Source of the DNA: Kitasatospora sp. MMS16-BH015
GTDB lineage: Bacteria; Actinomycetota; Actinomycetes; Streptomycetales; Streptomycetaceae
Length of the DNA: 64,000 nt
Direction of reading: 5' to 3'
Assembly (NCBI RefSeq): GCF_002943525.1
Contig: NZ_CP025394.1
Coordinates: 8,137,001 to 8,201,000 of the forward strand
A program made the translations under genes and the position numbers. The notes beneath the pieces were generated by a model that did no database searches, had not been told where the DNA came from, and was given only the letters and a program-made list of their open reading frames with translations. This document shows positions 17,475 through 25,921 of this stretch, piece by piece (position 1 is the first letter of the stretch; each line of letters begins with the position of its first letter).

Positions 17475-18332
17475 TCACTGCCCGGCGGCGGATCTGATCC
17501 AGTCGCTGTAGGCACCGATGTTGACGTAGACGTCGGGGGAGGAGTCGGTGCGGCAGCGGCCCGCCGTCGGCTCCTCGGTGCCCGGGGCCGCCGGCGGGAG
17601 CGTCGCCAGGCCGATCAGGGTGCCGCCCACCGTCAGCGGATCACCGTCGTCGCCGCGGCAGGCGCTCTCGCCCGGCGCCGAGGCACAGAGCCACTCCGTC
17701 CCGAGGTCCGTCGCGCCAGTGCTCTGGCAGGCGGACCTCTCGACGATCCGGACCGCGGCGGCCCGTAGGACGGGCGAGCGGGCGGCGGACCACGGAGCGG
17801 TGGCGCCCCAGCCCGCGACCATCGCGGTGGTGCCGGGCGCCGGGTCGCTGCCCTGCTCGGGCAGGTCTGCGGCCTGGCGGGTCGGCCCGAACGGCACGGG
17901 TGCGGCGAGGGTGAGGACGGCCAGGTCGCCGACGCGGGTGGCGGGATCGTAGCCCGGGTGGATCTCCGCCCGACTGATCCGCTCCTCCACTCCCGGCTCA
18001 CCGTCGCCCTCGCTCGTCCGGGCGGCGTCGAGCAGACCGGAGCCGGTGCGCACCGTGAGCGCCGTCGCGGCCATCACGTCCAGGCAGGATGCGGGAGCCA
18101 ACACGTGGCGCGGGTCGATCAGGCTGCCGCCGCACACGTGCGAGCCCCGGTAGCGGATAGACACCTGATCCGGGTACTGCGTGATGTCGGCGTCCGCCGC
18201 CCCTTGGAGGGCTGCGGCGGGGCCGCCGGCCAGGGCGGCGGGAGCCAGCGCGGCGGAGATCAGGAGGGGGACCCACAGACGGAGCCCGGCCCGGGAGAGC
18301 CTGATCGGGACGACGGCTGCTTCGTGCCTCAT
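17475..18332 (-). CDS. Secreted trypsin-like (S1) protein lacking catalytic His and Ser
   Basis: 285 aa, ATG 18332 with GGGGA upstream; signal peptide to about residue 47. The S1 fold is clear: QVSIRYRGSHVCGGSLIDPRHVL, then the site where trypsin has TAAHC reads APASC (Ser82 in place of the catalytic His57), the Asp is kept in VGDLAVL (Asp136), and the GDSGGP box reads GDDGDP (Asp229 in place of the catalytic Ser, Asp231 for the following Gly). With two of three catalytic residues replaced it is expected to be a non-cleaving homologue, perhaps a binding or regulatory protein. The C-terminal region keeps cysteines and the DVYVNIGAYSDWI segment of the family. It converges on aqpZ with 28 nt between stops. 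Confidence 0.85.
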   Translation of the reverse strand: MRHEAAVVPIRLSRAGLRLWVPLLISAALAPAALAGGPAAALQGAADADITQYPDQVSIRYRGSHVCGGSLIDPRHVLAPASCLDVMAATALTVRTGSGLLDAARTSEGDGEPGVEERISRAEIHPGYDPATRVGDLAVLTLAAPVPFGPTRQAADLPEQGSDPAPGTTAMVAGWGATAPWSAARSPVLRAAAVRIVERSACQSTGATDLGTEWLCASAPGESACRGDDGDPLTVGGTLIGLATLPPAAPGTEEPTAGRCRTDSSPDVYVNIGAYSDWIRSAAGQ

Positions 18333-18591
18333 GCGGTTCCCCGTCCGGACGGGCAGTCCGGGGGAGCCGGGTGCCGTTGTCCTCCGAGGGAACCACGGGA
18401 GAGCGATGTCCAGGGCGCAGGCGCCGCGACACGGCCGAGCGTTACGGCGAACGGGTCGGGTGCGGCCGGATGGAGTAACGCTTCGTCAGCTACCGGTAGG
18501 TACAGCGGGCGCGAGGGTGTCCGGGTGAGGTAGAAGTGACCGGTTTAGATGCCGGGTGGCTGGTCTTCGGCCCTTTCCTGGGAGTGTGTCC

Positions 18592-18993
18592 ATGTGTCGT
18601 GAGCCTCTCGTGCAGGTCCTCTCCGCGTCGTTGGTGGCGCCGAACTCGCCGCAGGTCGAGGCTTGGTTGGAGTACCGGGTGGAGGACCCGTACGCGGTAC
18701 GGCTGGTGTTCGGCGCGCGGTGCTCGTTGAGCGACGAGCCGGTGGTGTGGGTGTTCGCCCGTCAGCTGCTGGCGGACGGCCTGGACGGCGCGACCGGTCT
18801 GGGCGACGTGAGGGTGTGGCCGCACGACCCGGAGCAGATGGTGGTGGAGCTGCGGTCAGCGACCGCCAGCGCCTTGATGCTGATCGGGACGGATGAGATC
18901 CGTGTGTTCCTCGCCGCCGCCCACGGACTGGTGCCGCCGGGCGGCGAGGGTGACCTGATCGACTGGGACACGGCCATCGCCGAACTCCCGTGA
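18592..18993 (+). CDS. SsgA-like sporulation/cell-division regulator (second copy)
   Basis: 133 aa, ATG 18592 with GGGAG seven nucleotides upstream. Family signatures: EAWLEYRVEDPYAVRLVF, PVVWVFARQLLADGLDGATGLGDVRVWP, and DEIRVFLAAAHGLVPPGGEGDLIDWD. Length is normal for the family (about 130-145 aa). It is closer to the typical SsgB-like pattern than the copy at 15960 (for example VWVFARQLL). The two paralogues are 2.2 kb apart with aqpZ and the protease homologue between them. SsgA-like proteins recruit or guide FtsZ and peptidoglycan enzymes during sporulation; the specific role here is unknown. Confidence 0.88.
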   Translation: MCREPLVQVLSASLVAPNSPQVEAWLEYRVEDPYAVRLVFGARCSLSDEPVVWVFARQLLADGLDGATGLGDVRVWPHDPEQMVVELRSATASALMLIGTDEIRVFLAAAHGLVPPGGEGDLIDWDTAIAELP

Positions 18994-18994
18994 C

Positions 18995-19015
18995 CTTGAT
19001 GCTTGATGCTTGATG
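18995..19015. repeat. Triplicated heptamer CTTGATG
   Basis: Three head-to-tail copies of a 7-base unit, with a degenerate fourth copy continuing (CTTGGTG). It lies directly after the stop of the SsgA-like gene. Confidence 0.8.
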
Positions 19016-19535
19016 CTTGGTGCTGTCCGCTCCGCCAGGCGTGTGACTTTTCGAGCCGGGGGTGGGTTCGGGTTTGGTGGCCCCCGTCGAGGGCGGGATA
19101 GCGTGTGCGTCGCCCGACGGCGTCGGACGTGCTCAGCGTGGCAGCGGCGCGTCGGCCGGCTGGTGGGTGCGTACCAGAGACCCCTCCTCGTCAAGTCCTG
19201 GCAGCGTGACCCGGTGTGCGGGCAGGCGGATGCGCAGACCGCAGGCCTGCACACCGCCCCCGGCGTGTCCGGCTGGGAGACGGTGGCGACGACGTGATCC
19301 TGGAAGGGTGACCACACCGACCAGACTGCGCCGCCGGACCGCCCGGAGGATCGGGCCGCCGACCGACCGGTTCACTGCCTCGGAGGCGAGGGCGGAGCTG
19401 CGGGCCCCGGTCCTCGTCGGCTGGGAGTGGGCCGGCTGCTGCTCGTGCTACCGGACGAGACAAGTTCTGCCCGGTGGCACGGTGGTGATGACCCGTCATC
19501 ACGATCCACGCTGTCTCGTCTGGTCCGCGCGCTGA

Positions 19536-19555
19536 CCGGCCGGGCACTCGGCCGG
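19536..19555 (-). terminator. Hairpin after the 2-methylisoborneol synthase gene
   Basis: CCGGCCG pairs with CGGCCGG around a 6-nt loop, starting 13 nt past the stop of the synthase on the minus strand. It is short but all-GC, and is a plausible end for the shell-synthase transcript. Confidence 0.5.
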
Positions 19556-19568
19556 CGAGCCGGATCGC

Positions 19569-20639
19569 TCACGACCAGTAGTCGGGCAGGGTGTAGCGGT
19601 AGCGGTTGGTGGAGTGCCAGTGGTGGTTCCCCGCCACCCACGATGCGAGGCCGGTCAGGTAGCGGGCGAGGCGCGGGTCGGGCCAGGTGGCGATGATGGT
19701 GGCGGCTTGGGCCTCGAAGCCGTCCATCATCTCGTTGTGGATCTCGATGGCCTTCAGGTAGGCCGCCCTGGCCGGGAGCGACTCGGACCGGGCGATCACC
19801 ACGGGGAGGTTGATGTGCCAGTGGGAGCCGCGGAACTCCTTGGTGTAGGAGTAGAGGTCGTTGCAGATCGTGGCGACGTTGCAGGCGAGCGCGGTCGCGC
19901 GCTGCACGGCGGCGGTGGTCTGGAGTTCGGCGGGCAGTTCGTAGCCCGCGACGAGGTCGGTGAGGGTCAGGCAGGGGCGGAAGTTGTTGAACTGACGCAT
20001 GGCCAGGTACTGCCACACTGGTGGCGTGGTCTCGTCGATGCACCAGGCGGCCTCGCACAGGTAGCCGGCGTGGAGCCGACCGAGATCGTTGCGGAGGCGG
20101 TCGGCCTGGGCGGCGGTGCCGAGCCCGACCACGTACTCCATGGCGGAGTGGTAGGACCGCAGAGGTGCGTCGGCGGTCAGGCCGGTCCGCCACTGCTCCT
20201 CGTACTCGCGGGTGGCGTGCAGGTGGTCGACGGCGGACTGCGCGATGAGCAGGCGGGCACCGAGCCCGCGCGGTGACCCGCCGCGGTCCTCGCAGTAGCA
20301 GTCGTCCACCACGTTCTCGGCGAACAGCATCCGGGAAGCGGCCAGCAGGTGGTCGCGGGAGGCATGGTCGGGGTGATAGAGACAGGTGGCGTAGGCCGTG
20401 GCGAAGCCGTCGGCGTCGGCCTCCCACTCCGGGGGGTAGAGGTCCAGGCCGCGGGCCCAGGCCCGGGTGCGGGCCTCGATGTCCGCGACCAGCTCCGGGT
20501 CGGGCTCGACGGCCGGCCGGTACCGCAGGCCGGGGATCGGCCGCACCGGCATCTCGCGCGGGCGCTCCAGCCGGGTGCTGCCGGTGAGTTGCAGGGCGGT
20601 GGTGCCGATGCCGGTCGGGCCGTTGAGCGGGAACGTCAT
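19569..20639 (-). CDS. 2-methylisoborneol synthase (terpene cyclase, encapsulin cargo)
   Basis: 356 aa. It cyclises 2-methyl-geranyl diphosphate to the earthy-smelling 2-methylisoborneol. The Mg-binding motifs are those of this cyclase: DDCYCED (residues 112-118) and the NSE motif NDLYSYTKE (260-268); RQFNNFRPC and WHSTNRYRYTLPDYW near the end are also typical. Only three bases separate the shell stop from this ATG, and the ribosome site GGGGGA lies inside the shell gene, so expression is coupled. Compared with the about 440-aa Streptomyces coelicolor enzyme as remembered, the long Pro-rich N-terminal extension is missing, but the GPTGxGTTxL segment at its inner edge is kept at residues 7-15. 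In related systems the N-terminus directs loading into the shell. Confidence 0.93.
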   Translation of the reverse strand: MTFPLNGPTGIGTTALQLTGSTRLERPREMPVRPIPGLRYRPAVEPDPELVADIEARTRAWARGLDLYPPEWEADADGFATAYATCLYHPDHASRDHLLAASRMLFAENVVDDCYCEDRGGSPRGLGARLLIAQSAVDHLHATREYEEQWRTGLTADAPLRSYHSAMEYVVGLGTAAQADRLRNDLGRLHAGYLCEAAWCIDETTPPVWQYLAMRQFNNFRPCLTLTDLVAGYELPAELQTTAAVQRATALACNVATICNDLYSYTKEFRGSHWHINLPVVIARSESLPARAAYLKAIEIHNEMMDGFEAQAATIIATWPDPRLARYLTGLASWVAGNHHWHSTNRYRYTLPDYWS

Positions 20640-20642
20640 CGG

Positions 20643-22052
20643 TCAGTCCCCCTGCGCACCGAGTTGGACGTTCTCCAGCAGGGAAGCCCCGTCGGGGGTG
20701 AGGATGGCGAGCGAGTAGTAGGCGGAGACCAGGTAGGAGAGGATCGCCTTCTCACTGACGCCCATGAACGTGACGTTGAGGCTGGGCTCGTACTCGTCGG
20801 GCAGCCCGGTGTGGTGCAGGCCCACGGTGCCCTGGGTCTCCTCGCCGTGGCGCATGCTGATGATCGTGGTGGTGGACTGGTCGGTGACGGGGATCTTCGA
20901 CAGCGGATAGATCGGCACACCGCGCCAGGCCGGCAGGGGCTTGCTGCGGCCCTCGGGGAAGTGCTCACCGATGGTGACACCGCGCTTGTTGCACTCGTGC
21001 AGGAAGGCGGCGATGGCCCGGGGGTGGGCGTAGAACGCGTCGGTGGAGCGTTGACGGGTGAGCAACTCGTCCATGTCGCTGGGAGTGGGAGGCCCGGAAC
21101 GGGTGGAGATCCGCTGCTCGTAGGCGGTCTGCGCGAGCAGCCCGAAGTCCGGGCTGTTGACCATCTCGTACTCCTGGGTCTCGCGGATCTCCTCCACGGT
21201 GAGGCGCAGTTGCTGTTCGAGCTGGTTCATCGGGTGGGAGTACAGGTCGCGGACGCGCTTGTGCACATGCAGCACCGTCTCGGTGGCGGACAGCTCGTAC
21301 TCGCGGGGGGAGAGGTCGTACTGCACGTAGGTGCCGGGGATCGTCGTCTCGCCCCGGTGGCCGGCCGACATCTCGATGGCCGCCTCACCCTTGCGGTTGG
21401 CTTTGAGAGCACGCTTGCGGGCGAACTCGGCGAGATGCTCCCGGAGACTCGGCACGGCATCGTGGAGCGCGCTGAAGGCGGCCCAGTCCAACTGCATCAC
21501 CATGCCGGGGGTGGCGCAGCGGAGGGTGGCCGACCACCTCGGGTCCGCGACGCCGACGGCTTCGTCGCCGATCTGGTCCCCGTCCGTGACGACCGGCAGG
21601 AAGTAGGGGGTGCCGTACGAGCTGGCGGCGATGCGTTCGATCCGGCCGTGGGCGATGACGAACACCTTGGTGATCGGATCTCCCTCCTCGGCCAGCACCT
21701 GCCCCTGGGTGACCTGCACCGGGATGAACAGGGCGGCGAGGCGTTCGAGGACGGCGAGGTCCCGGTAGCCCTTGAGGCCGGGGAGCTCGCTGAGGGTGGC
21801 GGGAATGATCCGCACGTCGTGCCCTCGCTGGTCGAATTCGACCCGGCCGCGGCCGGGGAGCACGGTGGCACGGCGGTTGACGCGGTAGGTGCCTCCGGGA
21901 ACGTCCACCCACGGCAGGGTGCGCAGCAGCCACCGGCTGGTGATGGACTGCATCTGGGGCGGCGTCTTGGTGGTGCTCGCCAGGAGTTTCGCCGCCTGAA
22001 CGGTCAGGGACTGCGGTGTCTCCGGGATGGTGGGCACGGCCTCTTGCGTCAT
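20643..22052 (-). CDS. Family 2B encapsulin shell protein with cyclic-nucleotide-binding-like domain
   Basis: 469 aa, ATG 22052 with AAAGGG upstream. These shells self-assemble from HK97-type subunits and carry an inserted cNMP-binding-like domain, for which they are often misnamed Crp/Fnr regulators. Here the cNMP-like part is about residues 95-215 (LERLAALFIPVQVTQGQVLAEEGDP, VFVIAHGRIERI, IGDEAVG). No helix-turn-helix is present. The remainder (YDLSPREYELSATETVLHVHKRVRDLYSHPMNQLEQQ, and the end YYSLAILTPDGASLLENVQLG) matches the shell fold. The gene is immediately upstream of 2-methylisoborneol synthase, the known cargo type for this family. The canonical phosphate-binding Arg of a true cAMP site was not evident, so ligand binding is open. 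Confidence 0.9.
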   Translation of the reverse strand: MTQEAVPTIPETPQSLTVQAAKLLASTTKTPPQMQSITSRWLLRTLPWVDVPGGTYRVNRRATVLPGRGRVEFDQRGHDVRIIPATLSELPGLKGYRDLAVLERLAALFIPVQVTQGQVLAEEGDPITKVFVIAHGRIERIAASSYGTPYFLPVVTDGDQIGDEAVGVADPRWSATLRCATPGMVMQLDWAAFSALHDAVPSLREHLAEFARKRALKANRKGEAAIEMSAGHRGETTIPGTYVQYDLSPREYELSATETVLHVHKRVRDLYSHPMNQLEQQLRLTVEEIRETQEYEMVNSPDFGLLAQTAYEQRISTRSGPPTPSDMDELLTRQRSTDAFYAHPRAIAAFLHECNKRGVTIGEHFPEGRSKPLPAWRGVPIYPLSKIPVTDQSTTTIISMRHGEETQGTVGLHHTGLPDEYEPSLNVTFMGVSEKAILSYLVSAYYSLAILTPDGASLLENVQLGAQGD

Positions 22053-22593
22053 GGGAGCCCTTTCCCCAGGGGAATTGTCAGCGTGGTTCGGTAGTCGAAG
22101 CCGCAGCCCGGGAGTGGATGCCTCCGGTGGGCAGGTCAGGCGGAAGGACGGCAACGGCAACTCTGGGGCGCGTCCGGGTGCACCGGCACTGACCAGCGGA
22201 CATCAGCGTGTTGAAACGCGGTCCGACGTTGAACGGTGCTCCGCGCGTGCCGCCCGGTCGTCGGCCCGATGTGCCGAGCTGGGCCGGCCAGTGCCGGTGG
22301 CCTATGCGCCGGGAGCGTTCAACGTGGTCGGTGGATGAAACGGTCCGCGCGGCCCGGCCCGGTTGTCGAGCCCGGAGAACAGCCCATCGTGGTGACTGGT
22401 GAACCGGGCCGTCCGCGAGGAGAACCGCGGTGGCCGACGGGGGTGACCTGCTCTGGACGGTGAAAGCCGCCGGTCCGGTCCCACCGGTGGCGGTCGGATC
22501 CGCCGACGATCTGCGGGGGTCGAGCTCGCCGGGTCGACCGGCCGGCTGGTCGATCCGTTCTCTTGAGCACCCCGCCGAAGGAGAAGGCCTGTC
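22053..22593. promoter_or_regulatory. Divergent control region between encapsulin/MIB synthase and ispE units
   Basis: 540 bases between two outward-facing starts. It contains a widely spaced perfect inverted repeat, ACGTTGAACG at 22226-22235 and CGTTCAACGT at 22316-22325, whose flanks also match (a CTCC block on the inner side of both arms). A related sequence, GTTCAACGCTCC, occurs at 23593-23604 ahead of the methyltransferase. These are candidate operators for a shared regulator. No coding frame with a ribosome site was seen here. Confidence 0.4.
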
Positions 22594-23514
22594 ATGCCAG
22601 TTGCTGCCCGCGTACCAGCGAAGATCAATCTTCAACTGTCCGTCGGTCTCCGCCGTCAGAGCGGCTTCCACCCCCTGACCACGGTGGTCCTGGCGGTCGG
22701 GGTCTACGAGACGGTCACCGTGGCCACCCACTCCGCACTGCGGGTCACCGCCTCCGGTGAGCAGGCCCGGCCGGTGCCGCCCGACGGGACCCACCCGGCG
22801 GTCCGGGCGGCCCGGGGTCTGGCCAGAATGCACAACATCGCGCCGGACGTCCACCTGCACCTCGCGAAGGAGGTGCCGGCCGGCAGCGGTCTGGGTGGCG
22901 GAGGTGCCTCCGCCGCCGCCACCCTGCTCGCCTGCGACCTGCTCTGGGACACGGCGACCAAGCCCTCCATGCTGGCCCGGTTGGGGCGTTCGCTGGGCAG
23001 TGACGTGCCGTTCGCGCTGTGCGGCGGCGCTGCGCTGGCCACCGGCCGGGGCGACCGGGTGGTCCCGGTGCCGGCCAATCGGGACATCTACTGGGTGCTC
23101 GCCGTGGCGGACCGACCGCTGAGGCCGGCCGAAGTGTTCGAGCGCTGGGACGTGCTGCAGGCCGCCGGGGAGGTCCCGCCGCCGACCGGTTCGGAGGGCG
23201 GGCCGGACCGGGCGGATACCGGCCTGCTCAGCGCACTGCAGGCGGGGGACGCCCCCGCACTGGCCGGGCGGCTCTCCAACGACCTGCAGCCGGCCGCACT
23301 GTCGCTCTACCCCCGGCTCCGATGGACCCTGGACGCCGGGCTCGCCGCCGGAGCGCTGGCCGCGCTGGTCTGCGGGGCCGGATCCACCTGCGCCTTCCTC
23401 GCGGAGGGCGTGGCGGAGGCGGAGGCGGTGGCCGCGCGGATGCGGCGGGACGGCCTGCGCACACTCCTGGTCAGTGGGCCCGCCTACTGCGCCACGATGG
23501 TGCCCGCGCCTTAG
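22594..23514 (+). CDS. ispE: 4-diphosphocytidyl-2-C-methyl-D-erythritol kinase
   Basis: 306 aa, ATG 22594 with GAAGGAG-like site upstream. It phosphorylates CDP-methylerythritol with ATP in the MEP isoprenoid pathway. GHMP-kinase features: PAKINLQL with catalytic Lys10, GFHPLTTV, the ATP loop PAGSGLGGGGASAAA (about 95-109), LGSDVPFALCGGAALATGRGD with the catalytic Asp, and the C-terminal GAGSTCAF. The loop reads GGGGASAA where many family members have GGGSSNAA, a mild variant. It is divergent from the encapsulin unit and precedes the GPP methyltransferase and prenyl synthase, suggesting a dedicated precursor supply. The housekeeping copy, if any, is outside the window. Confidence 0.9.
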   Translation: MPVAARVPAKINLQLSVGLRRQSGFHPLTTVVLAVGVYETVTVATHSALRVTASGEQARPVPPDGTHPAVRAARGLARMHNIAPDVHLHLAKEVPAGSGLGGGGASAAATLLACDLLWDTATKPSMLARLGRSLGSDVPFALCGGAALATGRGDRVVPVPANRDIYWVLAVADRPLRPAEVFERWDVLQAAGEVPPPTGSEGGPDRADTGLLSALQAGDAPALAGRLSNDLQPAALSLYPRLRWTLDAGLAAGALAALVCGAGSTCAFLAEGVAEAEAVAARMRRDGLRTLLVSGPAYCATMVPAP

Positions 23515-23592
23515 CGGCCCAGGGCACCGACGCGGAGCGGCCGGCGGGCTGTCGAGCTGCGGTCACGTGTCGAGCAGCGCGGGCGCGGCGGT

Positions 23593-23604
23593 GTTCAACG
23601 CTCC
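23593..23604 (+). promoter_or_regulatory. Candidate operator GTTCAACGCTCC
   Basis: Located 108 bases before the methyltransferase start. It differs at one base from the reverse complement of the right arm of the divergent-region repeat (GGAGCGTTCAAC at 22312-22323). The same GTTSAAC core recurs at 35333-35339 upstream of dxs and 41199-41205 upstream of the amine oxidase. Functional significance is inference. Confidence 0.3.
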
Positions 23605-23711
23605 GGTCGTATTCATCGCACTCCGCGCTCGGTGCCGCTACCGGGCCGGCCGCCGTGGGCTCTCTACTGGGCTTCGGCACAGCCCGGCCAGCCCCGAAGG
23701 AGACCTCGACC

Positions 23712-24557
23712 ATGACCATCCAGGACACCCGCACCACTCGGTACCAGGACTCGATCGCCGCGTACTGGAACGCCGAGAAGAACCCCGTCAACCTGCTGCT
23801 CGGCGACGTGGACGGCCTCTACCACCACCACTACGGCATCGGCGACCCCGACTGGTCCGTCCTGGACACCCCGGCCGAAGGACGGGACGAGGCCGTGATC
23901 AAGGAGCTGCACCGCCTGGAGCAGGCCCAGGCCGACTTGCTGGCCCACCACCTGGGCCCACTGCGGCCGGAGGACAAGGTGTTCGACGCCGGCTGCGGGC
24001 GCGGCGGCGGGTCGATCGTCGCCAACCTCCACTACGGCTGCTCCGCCGACGGCGTCACCCTCTCCTCCGAGCAGGCCGCCTTCGCCAACGAGCAGGCCCG
24101 CAAGCGCGGGGTGGACGACAAGGTCCGCTACCACGTCAGGAACATGCTCGACACCGGCTTCGAGACCGGCGCCTACGCCGCCTCCTGGAACAACGAATCC
24201 ACCATGTACGTCGAACTCGGCCTGCTCTTCGCCGAGCACGCCCGGCTGCTGCGCCGGGGCGGACGGTACGTCACCATCACCGGCTGCTACAACGACGCCT
24301 ACGGCCTGCCCTCCCGGGAGGTCTCGCTGATCAACGCGCACTACATCTGCGACATCCACCCCCGCAGCACCTACTTCCGCGAGCTCGCGGCCAACCGCCT
24401 GGTGCCCAACACCGTCATCGACCTGACCGCCGCGACCATCCCGTACTGGGAGATGCGCGCCAAGTCCTCCCTGGTCACCGGCATCGAGGACGCCTTCCTC
24501 GACGCCTACAAGGGCGGCAGCTTCCAGTACCTGCTCATCGCCGCCGACCGCGTCTGA
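23712..24557 (+). CDS. Geranyl diphosphate 2-C-methyltransferase
   Basis: 281 aa, ATG 23712 with GGAG upstream. It transfers a methyl group from SAM to C2 of geranyl diphosphate, giving the C11 substrate of 2-methylisoborneol synthase. The SAM-binding loop is FDAGCGRGGG (91-100); the N-terminal DSIAAYWNAEKNPVNLLLGDVDGLYHHHYGIG and the later NNESTMYVELG and YPSREV-like segments match the family. Length is normal (about 290). It faces away from the cargo and shell genes but completes the three-gene 2-methylisoborneol pathway within 5 kb. A hairpin follows at 24576-24601. Confidence 0.93.
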   Translation: MTIQDTRTTRYQDSIAAYWNAEKNPVNLLLGDVDGLYHHHYGIGDPDWSVLDTPAEGRDEAVIKELHRLEQAQADLLAHHLGPLRPEDKVFDAGCGRGGGSIVANLHYGCSADGVTLSSEQAAFANEQARKRGVDDKVRYHVRNMLDTGFETGAYAASWNNESTMYVELGLLFAEHARLLRRGGRYVTITGCYNDAYGLPSREVSLINAHYICDIHPRSTYFRELAANRLVPNTVIDLTAATIPYWEMRAKSSLVTGIEDAFLDAYKGGSFQYLLIAADRV

Positions 24558-24575
24558 CCCACCGCCGGTACCATC

Positions 24576-24601
24576 CGCCGACCGCCTCGGGGCGGTCGGC
24601 G
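24576..24601 (+). terminator. Intercistronic hairpin between methyltransferase and prenyl synthase
   Basis: CGCCGACCGCC pairs with GGCGGTCGGCG, an 11-bp stem with a TCGG loop, 19 nt past the methyltransferase stop and 23 nt before the next start. It may partly terminate or stabilise the upstream message. Confidence 0.6.
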
Positions 24602-24624
24602 CCGTCATGGAGAGGGCCATCCCC

Positions 24625-25698
24625 ATGGACACGTCCGCCCTGCCGCTCGACCCGGCCGGCATCCGCGCCGAGGTCGACCGGACCATCGACTCCCTGCTCG
24701 ACACCGTCCGGGCCCAGGCGGCCGACCAGGCCGTCCTGCCGCTGATCGAGGAGCTCCGGCTCTTCCTCGCCGGGGGCAAGCGGATCAGGCCCGTCCTGTG
24801 CGTGCTCGGCTGGTACGCCGCCGGGGGCACCGACACGCCCCGGCCGGTGCTGAGCCTGGCGGCCGCGCTGGAACTCATGCACGCCTCGCTGCTGATCCAC
24901 GACGACCTGATCGACCGGTCGCAGACCCGCCGGGGGCGCCCCACGACCCATGTCTCGCTCGCCGAGCGTCGTCGGGCCCAGACGCCCGCCGAGGAGGCCG
25001 ACCGCTACGGTGCCGATGCGGCGCTCCTGCTCGGCGACCTCACCATGACCTGGTCGGACCAACTGGTCAGGACGGCAGTGCACTTCACGCCACGTCAGCT
25101 CAACGACATCCTGCCGCTGCTCGACCGGCTGCGCTTCGAGGTCCTCACCGGTCAGTACCTCGACCTGGCGGGCTCCGGGCGCCCCGACGGTGATGTGGAG
25201 GCGGCGCTGGCCATCACCCGCCTGAAGACCGCGCACTACACCATCGAGCGGCCGCTGCAACTCGGCACCCTGCTGGCACAGTCCGACCCGGCGCTGCTCA
25301 CGGCCTGCACCCGGTTCGGCATCCCGCTGGGTGAGGCCTTCCAGCTGCGGGACGACCTCCTCGGCGTCTTCGGTGACCCGTCCAGCACGGGCAAGCCCGT
25401 CCTGGACGACCTGCGGGAGGGCAAGCGGACGCCGCTGCTGGCGATCGCCCACGGCCGCGCCACGCCCGCCCAACGGGCCGTGCTGGAATCCCTGGTGGGC
25501 AAGGCCGACCTCGATACGGACGGCGCGGGCGAGGTGGTCTCGGTGCTGGAGCGGACCGGCGCCCGCGCGACGGTCGAAAAGATGATCGCCGAGCGCCACG
25601 CTGCGGCCCTCCAGGCGCTGGACGCCGCTCCCTTCCGCCCGGCCGCCGCCCTCGCCCTCCGGCGGATCGCCGCCCAGGCCGTCCAGCGGTCGGCTTGA
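24625..25698 (+). CDS. Polyprenyl diphosphate synthase (probable geranyl diphosphate synthase)
   Basis: 357 aa from ATG 24625, preceded by GAGAGGG eight nucleotides upstream; an ATG at 24607 lacks a ribosome site. It condenses dimethylallyl and isopentenyl diphosphates. The first aspartate motif is DDLID (93-97) in LLIHDDLIDRSQTRRGRP, the second is RDDLLGVFGD, and GGKRIRP (50-56) binds diphosphate. The short DDxxD spacing and the large residues before it fit a short-chain (C10-C20) enzyme. Following the GPP methyltransferase, the most economical reading is a GPP synthase for 2-methylisoborneol, but a longer product cannot be excluded from sequence alone. Confidence 0.88.
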   Translation: MDTSALPLDPAGIRAEVDRTIDSLLDTVRAQAADQAVLPLIEELRLFLAGGKRIRPVLCVLGWYAAGGTDTPRPVLSLAAALELMHASLLIHDDLIDRSQTRRGRPTTHVSLAERRRAQTPAEEADRYGADAALLLGDLTMTWSDQLVRTAVHFTPRQLNDILPLLDRLRFEVLTGQYLDLAGSGRPDGDVEAALAITRLKTAHYTIERPLQLGTLLAQSDPALLTACTRFGIPLGEAFQLRDDLLGVFGDPSSTGKPVLDDLREGKRTPLLAIAHGRATPAQRAVLESLVGKADLDTDGAGEVVSVLERTGARATVEKMIAERHAAALQALDAAPFRPAAALALRRIAAQAVQRSA

Positions 25699-25921
25699 GC
25701 GGCCGTCCGTCAGAGCAGGCCGGCCCCGACGGCGGACCGGCGCCGCCGAGGTCCGGGGTACGGAGCGGAACTCGGCGAGTGCGTCGTTTCCTCCTCACGG
25801 CGTAGCGGTGAGCCCCGACGCCACCTGTTCGGTCCCCTCGGGCGGTGGCCGGGTGCCGAGCATGCCTACGGTCGGAGTCCGATGGGTCGGGGCGGTTCGG
25901 CGACGGAGGAGGATAGTCCGG

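Larger units (their letters stand above)
18994..19568. other. 575-base gap with short tandem repeat, no gene seen
   Basis: Between the second SsgA-like gene and the 2-methylisoborneol synthase stop. At 18995-19018 the heptamer CTTGATG is repeated three times in tandem and begins just after the SsgA-like stop codon. A hairpin at 19536-19555 serves the minus-strand gene. The remaining open frames are Arg/Pro/Gly-rich, lack ribosome sites and look non-coding. Confidence 0.5.

Noticed and set aside
20643..22052. Annotation as a Crp/Fnr transcription regulator
   Set aside because: No DNA-binding helix-turn-helix follows the cNMP-like domain, and the flanking sequence and the adjacent cargo cyclase fit an encapsulin shell.
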